From Prostheceraeus crozeri (taxonomy: Eukaryota > Platyhelminthes > Polycladida > Euryleptidae): a stretch of DNA of 64,000 nt. Both the position numbers and the translations under genes were made by a program. Below, one piece after another: positions 1-13,126 of the stretch; positions within the stretch are counted from its first letter, which is position 1; each line of letters begins with the position of its first letter. The notes beneath the pieces were generated by a model that saw only the letters and a program-made list of their open reading frames with translations, ran no database searches and was not told the origin of the DNA. Location of the stretch: the NCBI GenBank assembly GCA_907163375.1, contig CAJQUW010007105.1, forward strand, positions 1 through 64,000, read 5' to 3'.

Positions 1-1628
1 TACCAAAGAAAAATCTTTCAGCAGCTTGGTATCTTCTGGCAGACAAGTCGGGTAGGACAATTCCATTGTAAATGACCGAAATTATTGCCAGCAGGCCTAC
101 ATGTATTGGCAAATTACATTATTGTTGACGTCACACTACCTTGTTTGCATCCAAATGCAAATGAATTTCAGTCTTTTTTCCGATTGCTCCTCATTCCGAA
201 TACCTAGAATAGATTTCCGTTAAATCGCAAAATCAAACAATATAACTACATTTTTGAATTTTTACATTTTTAAACTTACGTTTTATCCAGCTAAATGGCA
301 AACACCGATGGGTCCATTATCACAAATAAAGATAAAACATTGCTAGCTTCTGCCTTTTTTATAATAAAAAAGCAGTCATGGATATGTTGACAACACCAGA
401 CGCATTCATTTAGTTTACAAAGCGAACTCCACTTTTAATTGGAGTTAATGAGGATCAATTTCATTAGCATGGCCTTTCCTGAACAGGACGAGGCCGAACC
501 GAGACGGGCAATTAGGCTCATTTACAATTTGGGCCACATGTTATGCTGAACAAATTGAGATTTATTTTATATGTCTATTACCCTATTCAACAATGTATTA
601 TTATCCTGATTAATAAATTGAGAGACAGTGAAACTGAACTAGTAAAACTACATCTCATTCAGTTGGAGTTTATGAATTTCAAATTTTTTGTACATACACT
701 ATGAAAATCAAGCATATTCGCACTCACAACCTTTTTTACACATGGCATGGATGGCCTGCTTCCAACCTTGAATGTTGTGCATTAATCGAACATATCTTGC
801 AATTTCGATTTGACGCACACGGCCACTAATGACAAATAAATTTCAGATCGTTATCATAAAAATGGTCAGAATGAACGTCAACCCAGAGGTCATAAATATT
901 TTGACTTCGATGGATTTTATTTCCGACAGCGGAAATGATGGTAATAGCAATTTCCCAATTATTTCCATCGCCAAAACATGGAAATAGTTTCATTTTTATT
1001 CAGTTATGTATTGGAAAATCGGAGCTGTTCAAATCCATTTTTCATTTAAACGAACATGTATCTTGAGAGTTGGTATGAGGTCAATGTGAACATCAAAAAT
1101 GTCGTTTTAGCCGAATTTTAGAAAATGTTTTCATAAGAAATACTTATTCAATCACTGACTCACTGACTTCGGGACACAGATCTATTATGTGCATGTTTCA
1201 AACTTATCGATTGAGCATGACGATAAAATACCGAACTTTTCCAATGAAACTGATACAAAACATTGCTTCATCGGGAACTTGGATGATTAGATGGTTATGA
1301 GAAGCATTTTTGACATTAATGTTTTATTCATGTTTAGCAGCAATTATGAAAAGATAAAATCAAAGTGGAGTTGCCACAAGAATACTCACAGCTTATAGCA
1401 AGAAAATACACTGAATGTCACAGAAAGGTTGTAAAATAAAGCGGTTCAGTGGCTTTGCCTTTCGTCTTATCTTGAAAATCACAGTGATTTCAGTATATCT
1501 GTAGGAACGAGATGGAGAATTCCACAACTTTCGGCCTCAAGCCTTAATTAAAGGCTGCTTTGCTTATTCGATTTGACACCACATGTTGATATACTTGAAT
1601 CTATACTTGAAAAGGTGCTGATATAGCA
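1..1628. other. Unassigned AT-rich DNA
   Basis: I see no gene, repeat array or transposon end in this stretch. Open frames are short and look like chance. Confidence 0.6.
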
Positions 1629-1636
1629 TTCAATAG

Positions 1637-2296
1637 CAGGGACTTAAAAAAATAATTGATTGGAAAATAATTGCAATTTATTGATTGCAATTAGTTAATT
1701 GATGAACTTTCTTTAATTCAATTAATTGATTGGATCAGACACCAATTATTCCAATTAATGGCAATTATTTACAAATCAAATAAGGGATCATTGCATAAGA
1801 TGCACGGTGGATGATGTGATATTCTTTACTCGTATTTAAGGATTAGACAATTTTGACAGCATTCAGTCAAATTTTAACTCAAAAGCCTCCAACTGTGCGT
1901 GTGTTTCATATATTTTGAAAATCTTAGATCAATTCAAATTCTTCTAAACCTACTGAAACATGCACTATCGCGATGGCCAGAATGTGACATTGATATAAAA
2001 TATATAAATAACAAACAAGCCTCCAAATTCGTGTCAATCATTATAAGTAGATTCAAGTTCTGTGCATTAATGCATGTCTTCATAGACCTATACGTCTCGT
2101 ATGAATATAAGTTCCAAGAATTTATCCCAATCATGCAATCATTTAGCATATGGACAAGAGGTAATCGCATTGAAAAGCTATCCTCTTATAGATTTGACAG
2201 TGATAAATTGATTGTTTATGTGATCCAATTATATTAGTTGATTACTAACAAAACATGAAGCCAATTAAAGTGCAATTTAATATTTTCCAACCCCTG
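1637..2296. mobile_element. Non-autonomous hAT-like element
   Basis: The left end reads CAGGGACTTAAAAAAATAAT and the right end, on the opposite strand, reads CAGGGGTTGGAAAATATTAA. CAGGG termini are typical of hAT transposons. The flanking 8-mers TTCAATAG (1629-1636) and CTCACTAG (2297-2304) agree at 6 of 8 places, as expected of an old 8-bp target duplication. The interior near both ends is rich in AATTGATT and AATTAATT words. No transposase is visible; the 112-codon open frame inside is not recognisable. The ends are only partly alike, so the element is old or the call is wrong. Confidence 0.5.
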
Positions 2297-2304
2297 CTCA
2301 CTAG

Positions 2305-3642
2305 GTAGACCTACTCAGGGCTTTCTCCTTAAATACTAGGCAATGTGCTGCATATTCTATTATGAGAGATAATGTTAACCATTTTTCTTCCAAGATATAA
2401 AGTGGAGAAAAATGAATTTCTGAGCAAGCGTTATTAGTCGTTTAATTCGTTTTTAGCGATTTTGTAGTCACTTGTTGGAGATTGGTGACGATGACATTCA
2501 GTTGGCAGACAGTTGGCACTTCAAGCACAGTAAGCTTGAGCAAGGCAGAACGAGAACATCCTTGCGAAGAGTACTCGCATGTTAATGACAGTAATAGAAA
2601 AGGGAGATCACATCACCAGCTATGTGGAAAAATTATTGAGAACTGTATGTCACATTTTCAAGACCTATGCCGATAGCGCTTCTATCTCTGCAGGCTAAGG
2701 CTCATCGCAGATGTAGAGGATACTTCAGAAGTGTAAATTGTTGTGAATTGCAATTAGCAAGTTAATGAAATTCCGACGGGCATTCATTAAAGATCACTTT
2801 AAACTCACGGCTGACAAATTACCTGAGTTAGTGCGCCTGCCATAATTAATAAATGCTGTTTTTTTGCAACCACAATGTAAATAGAATAATTAAATACTGA
2901 GCTGCATCCTCAGTTGAAAAATGTGAACAGACTTGAATAGCTACCATTTATCGAAATTTCACTTACCTGCTAATTGCAATTCTCAAATTGACCCGGGCAT
3001 GGCTGCAGTAGGAAGTTGGTTTTGTCGATGCTAGTGATGAAAATTTTCCGGAAAAATTTGATTTTTGTGATAGGCTCTATAATTTGTGCGCTTACTACCA
3101 CAACTGAGCCAACTACACATCAATAGAATTGGTCTAAAACTCTTGATTTCATCATTATTTCGATTAAAACGATGGTAGCAATTCGAGTCGCTGATTTTTG
3201 AGCATTTCTTTGCGACCAGTGGCTTGTGCTAATTTGTCAGCATTACATATTATCACACAGACACCGTTTTGGATAACATGAATCTTGCTTTACAATGGGG
3301 TATATTTTCATGCAATGAGAAAATCTAGAGAAAAATAAATCATGCACATTATTTTTTTAGTTTGCTTATAGCAATTGAAAGTTAAGCTTTATTGTGCAGC
3401 GTTGATTACATAGTGATACAAATTCTCCATGTGTTGATGAACATGTGAAGTATAACATCACACACTCCACCCAGCATTATACATGAACGACCATATTGGA
3501 AGATATAAAGACTGTAAACTCGTGAAATATTTGGAAGCTAAAGATATCTGTGATGAGTAGAAGAATATCTATGATAGCTTCTAGCTTCTGGCGTTTTGTC
3601 CGATAACCTCGTTGAGGACAAACTACACATCCATTTGTGCAC
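2305..3642. other. Unassigned AT-rich DNA
   Basis: No recognisable gene or repeat. A 64-codon frame at 2482-2676 matches nothing I know. Confidence 0.55.
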
Positions 3643-3878
3643 CTTTTTCCATTTCTATTTCAGATATTTCCAAATCGATATCAGATACACTAATGACACA
3701 CATTTTTGGGATTAGTGTATTTCCAAATGAATTTCAGACATTTAGAGATGGATTTCAGATTTCTCCAACTGAATTTCAGATATCTTCAACTTTAAGTTTG
3801 TGATAGATATCTGAAATTCAATTGGAGAAATCTGAAATGCATCTGGAAATATCTGAAATATACATGGAAAAGGAGCAG
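3643..3878. repeat. Imperfect fold-back repeat
   Basis: The right arm (3805-3878) is the near reverse complement of two blocks in the left arm (3643-3785), which carries about 75 extra bases in the middle. The loop is about 20 nt. Both arms are made of degenerate words such as ATTTCAGATATTTCCAAATG, so it may have grown by local duplication of one motif. Confidence 0.75.
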
Positions 3879-5522
3879 TTGGTTCGAAAAGTTAACATGC
3901 ATGGGATAGAGAAGTTTTCGTTCTTTGAATTTTATATAGTCTTTTCAAGCGACTATAATAAGTCTTCAAGACAATGATTTAATAGGGCAAAAACGTCAAT
4001 CACCGAAAAAATTCAAAATTTTCCATTCACATCACTGGTCGATGTTGAGAGATGTGAGTTAGACATGATATTGAAAATATTGATATTCCTGATATTGGAT
4101 GAAATGGCAGCTATTCAGGTCTTTTCCCATTTTCAACTGAGGTTGCAACTCAATATTTAATTTTTCTATTTACTTTGTAAATTGTTGCTCCAGTTGCCTA
4201 TAACTTCTATTCAAGTGCATAACAGAAAGCATTAAGCTTCTCATCCGTCTGTCACAGATAAATTCGAGAGAAAAGTGACCGTGCTTGTTTAACTTTAATT
4301 GCCTTATAGTCAATGTCTCTATAGTCAATGTAAAAGATAGGAATGAAAGAATGTTAACCAAAAACATATCACGAACAACTCCTTACAAAAAAGCAAATTT
4401 CATTAAACCGAAAAAATGTTAACTATTTAGAAAATCAAATGCGTTCACATCGCTTCAAAATCTAGGCTGTTCAATGTTCAATATTGCATCAAAATTTTGG
4501 CGTATCATTATCAGATTTATAGAAATATGAGCATTTTAATAGGCCGATTATAGTGATTGTTCCAAATCCTAATCATAACCGTTCGAACTTTGTTGTTTCT
4601 ACCTAACAAAAAGCACCGTTTGGCTGCAACTGCTACACTGTAGTCCATGTCAAATTTGATCCATCACCTCCATCAAAACTACATCTCCTTCTATTGACTC
4701 TATCGTCTTGCGTCTCGGTGCGCTCCGAAAGTGCTCAGTATAACTGAATTTGTTTTTCTTGCCTACATTGGGCCTCAGGGATTTCCTCTAACATAAACAA
4801 ACAATGCATCATGTCAATCCTTTATTTTCAACAAAGCACTGAGCCAAGCAGTTTGTATATTTCCCACTTTTGCATGGACTTTAGTCTACAGAATTGATTT
4901 TTCTGATTTTGAGATAATTTTCCACCTCTTTCGTTGATAACAGATGATGTTTTTGAAATAAATTGAGGGTGTTCCCTTGGAAAAGATTTCCTAGCTGCTG
5001 TGTTAATTGATGGCATCATTTCGAATCGCGCTTTTAACTTCTCATTTTTACATGTACAATTGAATGTACACTTACAACTGGCATCCGCTCCCGTCCACGT
5101 TACGGCTGCCCGAATGTTGTTTGATATCTTACTTTATTTGCCTCTGCCATAAAATCTGCTAATTTCAGGCTTTTTTCGACGCAGAACGTCATTGTGTTAT
5201 TTGTTGATCCCAAAACTGAATGCTGTGTTTCGCTTAATTTTCTAGGTGTGATATTTTCTTTTTTACATGTTCATTTGAACAGTGTGCAGTTTTACATGCA
5301 TCCACTAAATTGGTACAGTTTACTGAATAAAGCAGAATACTGGCACTTTTATTGTCAATGTGAGAAAAATTGTTTGGGGTAACATGCTACACCTTCCCGT
5401 AAAAAATGAATGAGAAGTATTTCCATTTAGTAGAAGGGTGAACCCTGTACACTTCGCACAATGAAAAAGTGAGCAACTGTTGAAGATAAAAGCCAAAATC
5501 AATTTCACTGTATGCTGTCTGA
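3879..5522. other. Unassigned AT-rich DNA
   Basis: Nothing beyond short chance open frames is visible. Confidence 0.55.
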
Positions 5523-5622
5523 CTTATATTAATAACATATATTATATTCATAAATATATAATTAATTAATAATAAGAATAATATTATTAATATTTTTAAT
5601 ATGTAAATAATAAATAGGCCTC
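5523..5622. repeat. AT-only low-complexity tract
   Basis: About 100 nt made almost only of TAT, AAT and ATT words with no clear repeat period. Confidence 0.8.
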
Positions 5623-7020
5623 CAAATGAGAATCGCAGGAGATCCAGAATAGTGTATAATACATGATTTCACATTAAAAACAGACACTATACAAAAAAGC
5701 ACTACAGATTTTGATTATGCAGCAAGAGAGAAGAAAAAAATGGATCCGTCTATTTGGATTCGTTTGGGTCTGACTAATGGAAGCATCAAACACTTACTAC
5801 CAACTGAATCTGTAGGTAGCTGTTTGCGCAAAGCATGAACCATTGATCCGAAAAACAATTTGCTTGACTAAACAACTCTATAATAATGATTGTCAACAAT
5901 TAATAAAATTCAGCTTTTTGCAATTTTCATACTATCGAACAACCGCATCACGTACGATGCGATCTTTCCGTAACATTTGACAGCAATCTTCTGTGTTTTT
6001 AAGGCTGTGCCAGTTTCTGGGCTTTGTTTGATTTGATGTTTGAATCCATAAAAATATCTGATGAATTTTCTCAGACAATACCGACTTCACCGACTGCCGA
6101 TAGAATAACTTATGAAGGATGCTTCATTTTGATTATAGAGATCACACATGTTTTTCAAAATTTCCAAATATTTTTAGCAAGTGGACCAATACATGTCACA
6201 ATCTTGCATTAAAAGTGATACACGTCATCTCAGTTTCCACATATCATGAAAGATATATGGGGATTTCCATCATAAAGCGTATTTTGATAACATCCAGGCA
6301 AATAGAAATTTAATATTGAGAAAAAATCTGAGAAATTGACAAATATTTGCTCATAGAATATTGATAATCCGATGATGTTTATCAGAAAGTAATCCTTACA
6401 TGGATTATCCATTTTGAAACATGAAGTCAGTTTCTCATCATTGATTTACTAGACGAAATTCGCGTATCGATATTTGGCTACACTTTTCGGTTTCTTTCAT
6501 CTTGCGTCTATAAATAATATCTCTGTAGACTCACAAGCTCTCATTTCATTCTAAGAAGGACAATTAATTCGAAAGACTTCCTCTCTCGTCATTTTTTCAT
6601 AAAAGTAGACGCTCTTTCAGCTGTCGGAAAATTCACATTTATCACCAATGGAAAATTTGGTCTCTAATAACCTTTCCTTTATTTTTTATCTATCTGAATC
6701 TACATCGCGAGGATAAGGAAATGTGAGGTTAATATCGTCAAAGAGATATGATACAAACTTTCACTTTTATGATAAATCTTCAGTCTCACGACTTGAGAAG
6801 AAATGAAGTTAAACACTAATTGCTGATGATTCGGTTGGGAAAATACAGAACTCGTGTATCTTTCAGCTGCTTGTGTTGTTTTAAAATCGGACAATTAAAT
6901 TCGGCTACTGCACTGTTTGTCAAAGTAAGATAACAAAGACTAGAGGTAAACAACAGTGCAGTTTGTGACCAGTGTTAAGAAATATCATTTTGATAAATAA
7001 TATATCAAAATAATGATAAC
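5623..7020. other. Unassigned AT-rich DNA
   Basis: No gene or repeat recognised. Confidence 0.55.
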
Positions 7021-7075
7021 AAATCAAAAAGAAAGAATCTACAGAGAATTAACAGAGATTCTTTCTTTTTGATTT
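7021..7075. repeat. Perfect 20-bp inverted repeat (hairpin)
   Basis: AAATCAAAAAGAAAGAATCT at 7021-7040 is exactly reversed and complemented at 7056-7075, with a 15-nt loop. No U-tract follows, and this is eukaryotic DNA, so I do not call it a terminator. It lies next to the short inverted-repeat element at 7133-7265 and may belong to the same insertion. Confidence 0.85.
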
Positions 7076-7132
7076 AATTCTTTCTGTTATATATGTCAAT
7101 GCCAAAAAAATGAGCAATTTTCATTTTTGTGT

Positions 7133-7265
7133 AGTCACCTTGACATCAGCCTACACGCAGTCCATTTAATGAACAATGAGAAATACATACTAGCTCATCA
7201 GAGGAACTTGGGGCACGTATTACGCAGTTGATCAAATGGACCGCATGTAATTGTCAAGCTGACTT
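7133..7265. repeat. Short MITE-like inverted-repeat element
   Basis: The left arm begins AGTCACCTTGACATCAGCC. The reverse complement of the right arm begins AGTCAGCTTGACAATTACAT, and both continue to a shared GGTCCATTT or AGTCCATTT block. Arms are about 40 bp around a spacer of about 55 bp. No convincing target duplication was found. Confidence 0.55.
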
Positions 7266-9918
7266 GATAACAATTCCTTTTAAGTTCACTAAACAACACA
7301 GCTTTCAAAAGATGTCAATGACACAATTAACTAATTAAAACTCATTTAAAATCTGAAGAGAAATTTGTGATAGAGCCGCACGAAATCAACATGCAGGAAA
7401 TAAGCTATTTTTCTGCTATTTCGACGATGTAAGCGCTAAGATGTGTGCATGTAGTTTTTAAGTTCATTTTAGAGCTTGGACTTCGACATCGCGAGACGAC
7501 TTGGATGTTTCCACTTGAACTCAACGTTCACTTCGACTTCAGTTCTTGGCCATACAGTAATTATTGTTGAGGGGTGGTACCACTTCCGCTGCGTACAAAG
7601 TTGATGTCAACTAAGATGAGGTTCAGTTGCTTGTTTACCTCCGTTTTTAGGCCTTTTTCGCAACAGCCGTCGATTGTACAATAGCTCGAACCTGGCTATC
7701 TGTTTGCAATAATTTCTTTTCAAATCCCAACACTTAGCGCCATTCTAATACTTAGGTATTGGAAATACGAGAGTATGAAATAGCCGAAGCCCTTCCAAAT
7801 GATTACCACAGACTGACAGGCAAACTTGGCCATACCGTTCGTCTTTTGATTTCCGTTGCACTTTCATTTACAGTTCGATGCAATAGCTGCACCCAAGTAA
7901 CAGAGTGCGTTAATGTTTCTGAATCCGAACTCGTTCACTGTTTTTATCTCCTTTACGTCTGACTGAAGCTCTTTCGGATCCCAGCAACTTATCACTATGA
8001 TAGATTTATTGAAAGGCTCATTGTTGCTTTGTTGACAGTTAGATAAGATTATGGCAAGTGAATCAGGTGTTCTGCTGTCCATTCATGTGGCTTCAGATGT
8101 CTGGGTTTGTGACACGAACGTGATCGTGCTTCCTGTCTTGTTTTCATAATTTGAGAAGTGTTTTAGTTTCGTGCTGACAAGAATTCATTGCAAAATTCTA
8201 AATCGAGATAATTTGATTGCTGAATCTTTTCTAGCTAGAGACAAGCTGTCTACAATAGATTATATTCCATGCCGATGAAGGATAAATATACAGCTTTCTT
8301 TATGCATATTACCAGCATTTTCTACAGCAGGGTTTGCTAGAAGCAGTAAGTGGTGCACTACGAGTCCAGAGCAGCTTGATACACATTTCATTACTATTAG
8401 ATAGGCTGAATTGAACTGAATTGAACAGGAAGCACCAATCGCTGTATATAATGACTGAATTTTCTGATTCTCGTGTTAGCCAGCTACCGATGAGTATGTC
8501 TCTGTGAGACGAAACATCGGGTATTAACTATCTCATCCTGCAGTAAAAGTCCACGGAGCAGAGGAACTTGCTTTTACAATCGAAATGAACTACCTCCCGT
8601 CAAAAGCAGTTAACATTATTTAGGCTACAGGTCACTGAATTTTTAATATAATTCAAATTGCTTTGTAATCAATTTAACTTTTGCACGGAAAAATCAATGG
8701 TGGTGTCCGTTTTTCCATAGTTGCACATAATTATTCTAAAATTAGATCTTTAAAATTTGAATTTAATTTTTGGGATCTTTTCGTTTCTGTTACTGACCTA
8801 CTTGTCAAAAATTGGCATTTTAGAAAATTTAGGGATTGTACGTAGTTCTGACAATAACTATATTATTCTGGTACACAATAATGCAATCCTAAAGAAATCT
8901 CAATATTCAATAGATGCTTTTTATCTGAATAATACTTAGCAAATCACATAGAGATTCATTAAATTGTGGCGATTGTATCAAAATATAAAAGTCACTGCAA
9001 GATGGCTCTACTGTGAAATGAGCTTTGAGCTGCTTATTTGAGTGAGAAAATGTATATAGCTCAGAACAACATGAATAGGTTACACTAAAACACAGCAAGC
9101 ATATTTATTTTGTAAAAATGTAGAATTTAGAATTTTTCACATATTTGAGTTACTACGCATGTATTAGTAGTATGAGTAAGGTATGCGCAAGTGTGTTCAA
9201 GACAATTGTGTATTCTCTTACACACGTAGATCATTGGTATGAACTCATATCATCGATATGTTTTTCCGACGATGTGCAATTTTCCGACGACTGCAGCTCT
9301 CTACATAGCACGTAAATGTCTTGGTGGGGAGGCGAGTGACTCTTGGAAGTTTAGAATACTTCCAGAAACTGAGTAGCTGCCGAAGAATGCAAGGAGTATG
9401 ATGCAAACATGCAACACGGCAAACTTACGAACAACTTGATATCGACATTACATTTGTTGCATTCAACAAATGAAAACTTCTTTTGAGGCTTTCTATTCCC
9501 TTGATTGGTTGTGTAATAAAAGAAAGCGATGTGAATAACTAAATGATAAGAAACAGTAAAAAACCAATGACAAAGGTCAAGAACCCTCAAGCATTTTTGT
9601 TTGTTGTAACGCTTTTTGATGGTGACATTTTCCATGCACATTTTTGTTCTCAACATGAATTTTGTGTGTTATGATCACCTTTCAAACCGCAGTAGGCTAA
9701 AGACAGTTCATTTTACACATGTTTGCTGTCGTTCTCATTAATATTGCTTTTACTATAGATACTATTCATTTATAGTACATTTAATATATTTTATTACATA
9801 TTCAATTTTTATTTTCCAGAAATGCGTAGAATTTGGTGACTCGCATAGCGAACTGATCTTTTTGAGCAGGAAGCATGGCAGAGGGAATAATATATGGACT
9901 GATAACAACCTGGAATAA
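7266..9918. other. Unassigned DNA with one structured motif
   Basis: No coding sequence recognised. The only structure noted is the hairpin at 8487-8520, listed separately. The 101-codon frame on the minus strand at 9351-9656 matches nothing I know. Confidence 0.5.
8487..8520 (+). other. Hammerhead-like hairpin with GAAA internal loop
   Basis: An outer stem CCGATG/CATCGG encloses an inner stem GTCTC/GAGAC with loop TGT. AGTAT and GAAA face each other in the internal loop. CCGATGAG followed by a stem and then CGAAAC resembles the hammerhead ribozyme core (CUGANGA, stem II, GAAA) with a U-to-C change at the second core base. Such motifs are known in the flanks of Penelope-like elements. Self-cleavage is not shown, and the core deviates from consensus, so this is a relic or look-alike. 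Confidence 0.45.
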
Positions 9919-10245
9919 CATGAGACCAGAGCTGGAAAAATTCCACTGAAAGTTTTTAATTCCAATTCCAAATTCTAATTCCAGAGAGAAATTTTAGTTC
10001 CAATCCCAATTCCAGTGGAAACAGTTCAATTCAATTCAATCCCAATTCAAATTCCATAGTAAGATTTAATTCCGATAATTGCATGTCGTGCAAAGTGTAT
10101 TATGTTAATGTATCTGACGTTTGTTCGTTTCAATCTAAACCATGTGCCTTTATCCTATCCTCGTTGTTCCTGTGTGCCGTTCCCTGCGACGTTCCTTTGT
10201 ACGTTTTCATGTTCATAGTTCATATTTCTTGTGTACATGTATATA

Positions 10246-11634
10246 CGAGGGTCATCCTAAAAGTTCTCTGTTTTGTTGTTTAATTCATAAAGTACGTCAG
10301 ATATTATAACGTATTGATTCTGGTATGTCAGGCTGTGCATATTGATTGAAATTGGAACTGTTAATTGTTGTGACTCGCTATCATTGCTTAGAAATTTAGT
10401 GGTTCGCAAGAACATCGTTCATTGTCTGACCGGACTGTCATTTGATCATTGAGATGAATAGAGAAGAGATGCGAGAAAGCTTTTGTAAAACTGACATTCG
10501 TCAGTTAATAAAATTTCATGTTCTTTTGAATAAGTCGCTAGTAGAAACGCATGGTATCCTACAAGAAGGTTTGCAAGAACATTGTCCTTCGTATGAGACT
10601 GTGAGGAAGTGGCACAAGAGTTTCTGTGGTGGAACTGTGGACGTTCAAGATGGTGTCAGATCTGGTCGTCCGAGTACCGCTTAATTGTGACGATGTTCAT
10701 GTTGACCATGTGAGCTCACTACTCGAAGAAGACAACCGCTAGACATGTGAGAAGTTAGCGAACCAGGTGGGCATCAGTTCTTCTTCCATCCACCTCATCC
10801 TTACTGAGAAGTTGAAGAAACGGAAAGTGGCTGCCAAGAGGATTCCCATCTGCTCAACGATCATCAATTAAGTGAACGTGTACGGATTTGCTCCGCTCAT
10901 CTCCGACGTTTTCGACAGAAAGGGAACAGCTTCTTGCATCGTATCATTGCTGGTGATGAAACATGGGCCAGAAGTTTTGAGCCTGAGCTCAAGCGCCAGT
11001 CAGGTCAATGGATTGGCCATGACGACCCACGTCCAACAAAGGCAATCAGAAGTCCGTCCCGCATCAAGTCAATGCACATTCTTTTTTTCGACGTTCATGG
11101 GCTCCTTATTGACCATGCTGTACCAACTGGCACAACTGTGAACGGAGAATATTACAAATAACTTTATCCGCAATCATCTTCGACCAGCCATCCGCAGAAA
11201 AAGACCAGGTTTACTGGAAGAAGGTCCGATAATCCTCCATGACAATGCACCATCTCACACGAAAAGAGACGTGGTGCAACTTCTCAATGATGAGTACGAC
11301 TGGGAGATCCTTCAGCATCCACCATACTCGCCAGATTTATCACCGTGTGACTTTTACTTTTTCCCGTTGGTGAAGAACGAACTTCGTGGTCGTCGATTTT
11401 CCACCGTGGAAGAAGTCAATCATGAATTTCACCGTGAATGTGTTGCCCGGGCATCTGGTGGTTGCAGTGATGGTATTGACGGGCTGGTGAAACGCTGGAA
11501 GAAGTGTGTGGACCAGGAAGGATATTATACTGAGTAATGATACCCATGAGTGTTAAATAAAAGTAATTTTGGATTACAGATGCTTATTTTTATTTTTCAT
11601 AATGCAATACAGAGAACTTTTAGGATGACCCTCG
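10246..11634 (+). mobile_element. Mariner-family DNA transposon
   Basis: The two ends are perfect 26-bp inverted repeats beginning CGAGGGTCATCCTAAAAGTT. TA flanks both sides (10244-10245 and 11635-11636), the standard Tc1/mariner target duplication. The length of 1,389 bp is normal for a mariner. The perfect ends contrast with a damaged transposase. It lies inside the hAT-like element and is therefore the younger of the two. Confidence 0.95.
10442..11537 (+). pseudogene. Mariner transposase, broken
   Basis: Mariner transposase cuts and joins DNA at the TA-flanked ends using three aspartates. The N-terminal helix-turn-helix region is open from 10442 (MNREEMRESF to the RSGRPSTA linker at about residue 78). 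After this the frame is lost through stops at about 10682 and 10740 and at least two shifts. The first catalytic Asp is in GDETW (about 10950). The second is in HDNAPSHT (about 11237), and the third is in YSPDLSPCDFYF (about 11345). Spacing between the last two is about 35 residues, close to the mariner DD34D. The last 88 codons (11271-11537) are open and end YYTE. It cannot make an active enzyme as read here. Confidence 0.92.
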
Positions 11635-11636
11635 TA

Positions 11637-12925
11637 TGTAACCGGTCAGCCTATGCCATTTTCGTTTCGTAAACGAGATATTCAATTTATCTCGTGAAAA
11701 AAGAAAAGAAAATTAACGGTCAGCAAAGAATCAATGCTATGAGAGAGAGAGAGAGATCAGATGCGAATAAATCTATTAATAAACTGACAGAAGAAAGAAA
11801 TTCAATGTGCGAATAACGTGATTGTTGATAAAAGAAAAAACGACAAGAAAAATGAAACATGAAAACTGATTAATAGTCCATGTTAATGACCATGTAATGT
11901 AATAGAGATAAAAAATTCCGTGATAAGAACGAATTATGGTCGGGTCAAAAGCTAACGACCAGAGGTTAAAGGAACCTCTTTCAATTTTCAAAAGAAAGTG
12001 GTTTTATCGTCAAGTCTCAAAAATTTTTATAAATTAGAAACCATGAGAAATTGACACAACAACAACAACACATACGGCATCTTCAGTAGCTGTTAGAAGA
12101 AATCCGGGCTCTCGCGGTGTAGCGTAACTACAGAAGTAACAACAACAACAGCCTGCCAGCGAACAACAACACAGCAGCGTATACGGCAACACATCAGCGA
12201 GTGCGATTGAAGATTGGCATAAGCGACTCTGATATTTATGATATTCATGATACTATTTTGGTATAAGTGAGTCTGATCGAATTGAAGTGAATTCAGCATT
12301 AAGAAGTGAACTGTAAGTTTAAAGATTTTTCTTTCATCGTTGCGTATCGTATCTGTATAATTACAAGTATAGTCTTGAAAATTAATATTGTTAATATTTG
12401 TGATTGAAAGTTAAATAATAGTTCATGTAATTGCCATTTTAATTAAATCATTAATTACTAGAATAATTTGTTGACACTGTCTATATTGTGATTTGAACTG
12501 ACAGGCTGCCCTTTAATGCAGCGTAAATTTTCCTCTTTCCAAACCATTTGTTTTTCGTGTGTACAACAATCAAGTTAATCTACCATTTTTGTGCTTGTCC
12601 TATCAAGAACTAAATTCAACAACTGTTTTATTTTGATTAATTATCTTACTTGATAGATAATTACATAACAGATTGAACAAAGATGATTATCTTTTCATTG
12701 TTTGCTTAATCGCTGAATTAACATTGTCCGGGGCTGTAGGCCCATCGAAGTCACAATTAACAACCATTATTCAACAATAGAATAAAGCTTTCTCTGTTGA
12801 TCTATCTATTTCTCTTATCTCTATGTGGAGTTAACACAACGGCCGAGCACTGTGATTTCAAGTTTTGTACAAATAGTCATCTTTATCAAATAGTCACCAC
12901 TTATCACAGGTCTATCGAAAAAGTG
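11637..12925. other. Interior of the old hAT-like element, unassigned
   Basis: No coding sequence is recognisable. It holds a short GA microsatellite near 11742-11755 and scattered AAC runs near 12057-12175. The origin of this segment (hAT interior or another old insertion) is not clear. Confidence 0.5.
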
Positions 12926-12946
12926 GAATAATAATAATAATAATAT
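12926..12946 (-). repeat. ATT tandem tail of the LINE
   Basis: About seven ATT units on the minus strand directly after the LINE 3' UTR, whose last bases include AATAAA. A short tandem tail in place of poly(A) is known for several LINE clades, including I and CR1 relatives. Confidence 0.7.
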
Positions 12947-13126
12947 GCGTTTTTATTTCCAGTAATTAAAAATCGTAGTGTACAAGCAATACAAGGTAAT
13001 TAAGGTAATGAAATTAACATCGTATGTAAGACATAAAGATCGTTCATAGGCAATCACAGTATATGGAAAGTTAAGGAAGAACGTCAAAGACGACGAATGT
13101 GGCGTTCATTCTCCCATTTTGAGGTT

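Noticed and set aside
8324-8345. CAGGGTTTGCTAG as the missing partner of the hAT end at 29856
   Set aside because: The flanks agree at only 6 of 8, the distance is over 21 kb and the inner sequence does not match.
11637-12925. Possible solo long terminal repeat
   Set aside because: No TG...CA boundaries with a short target duplication and no primer-binding-like sequence could be supported.
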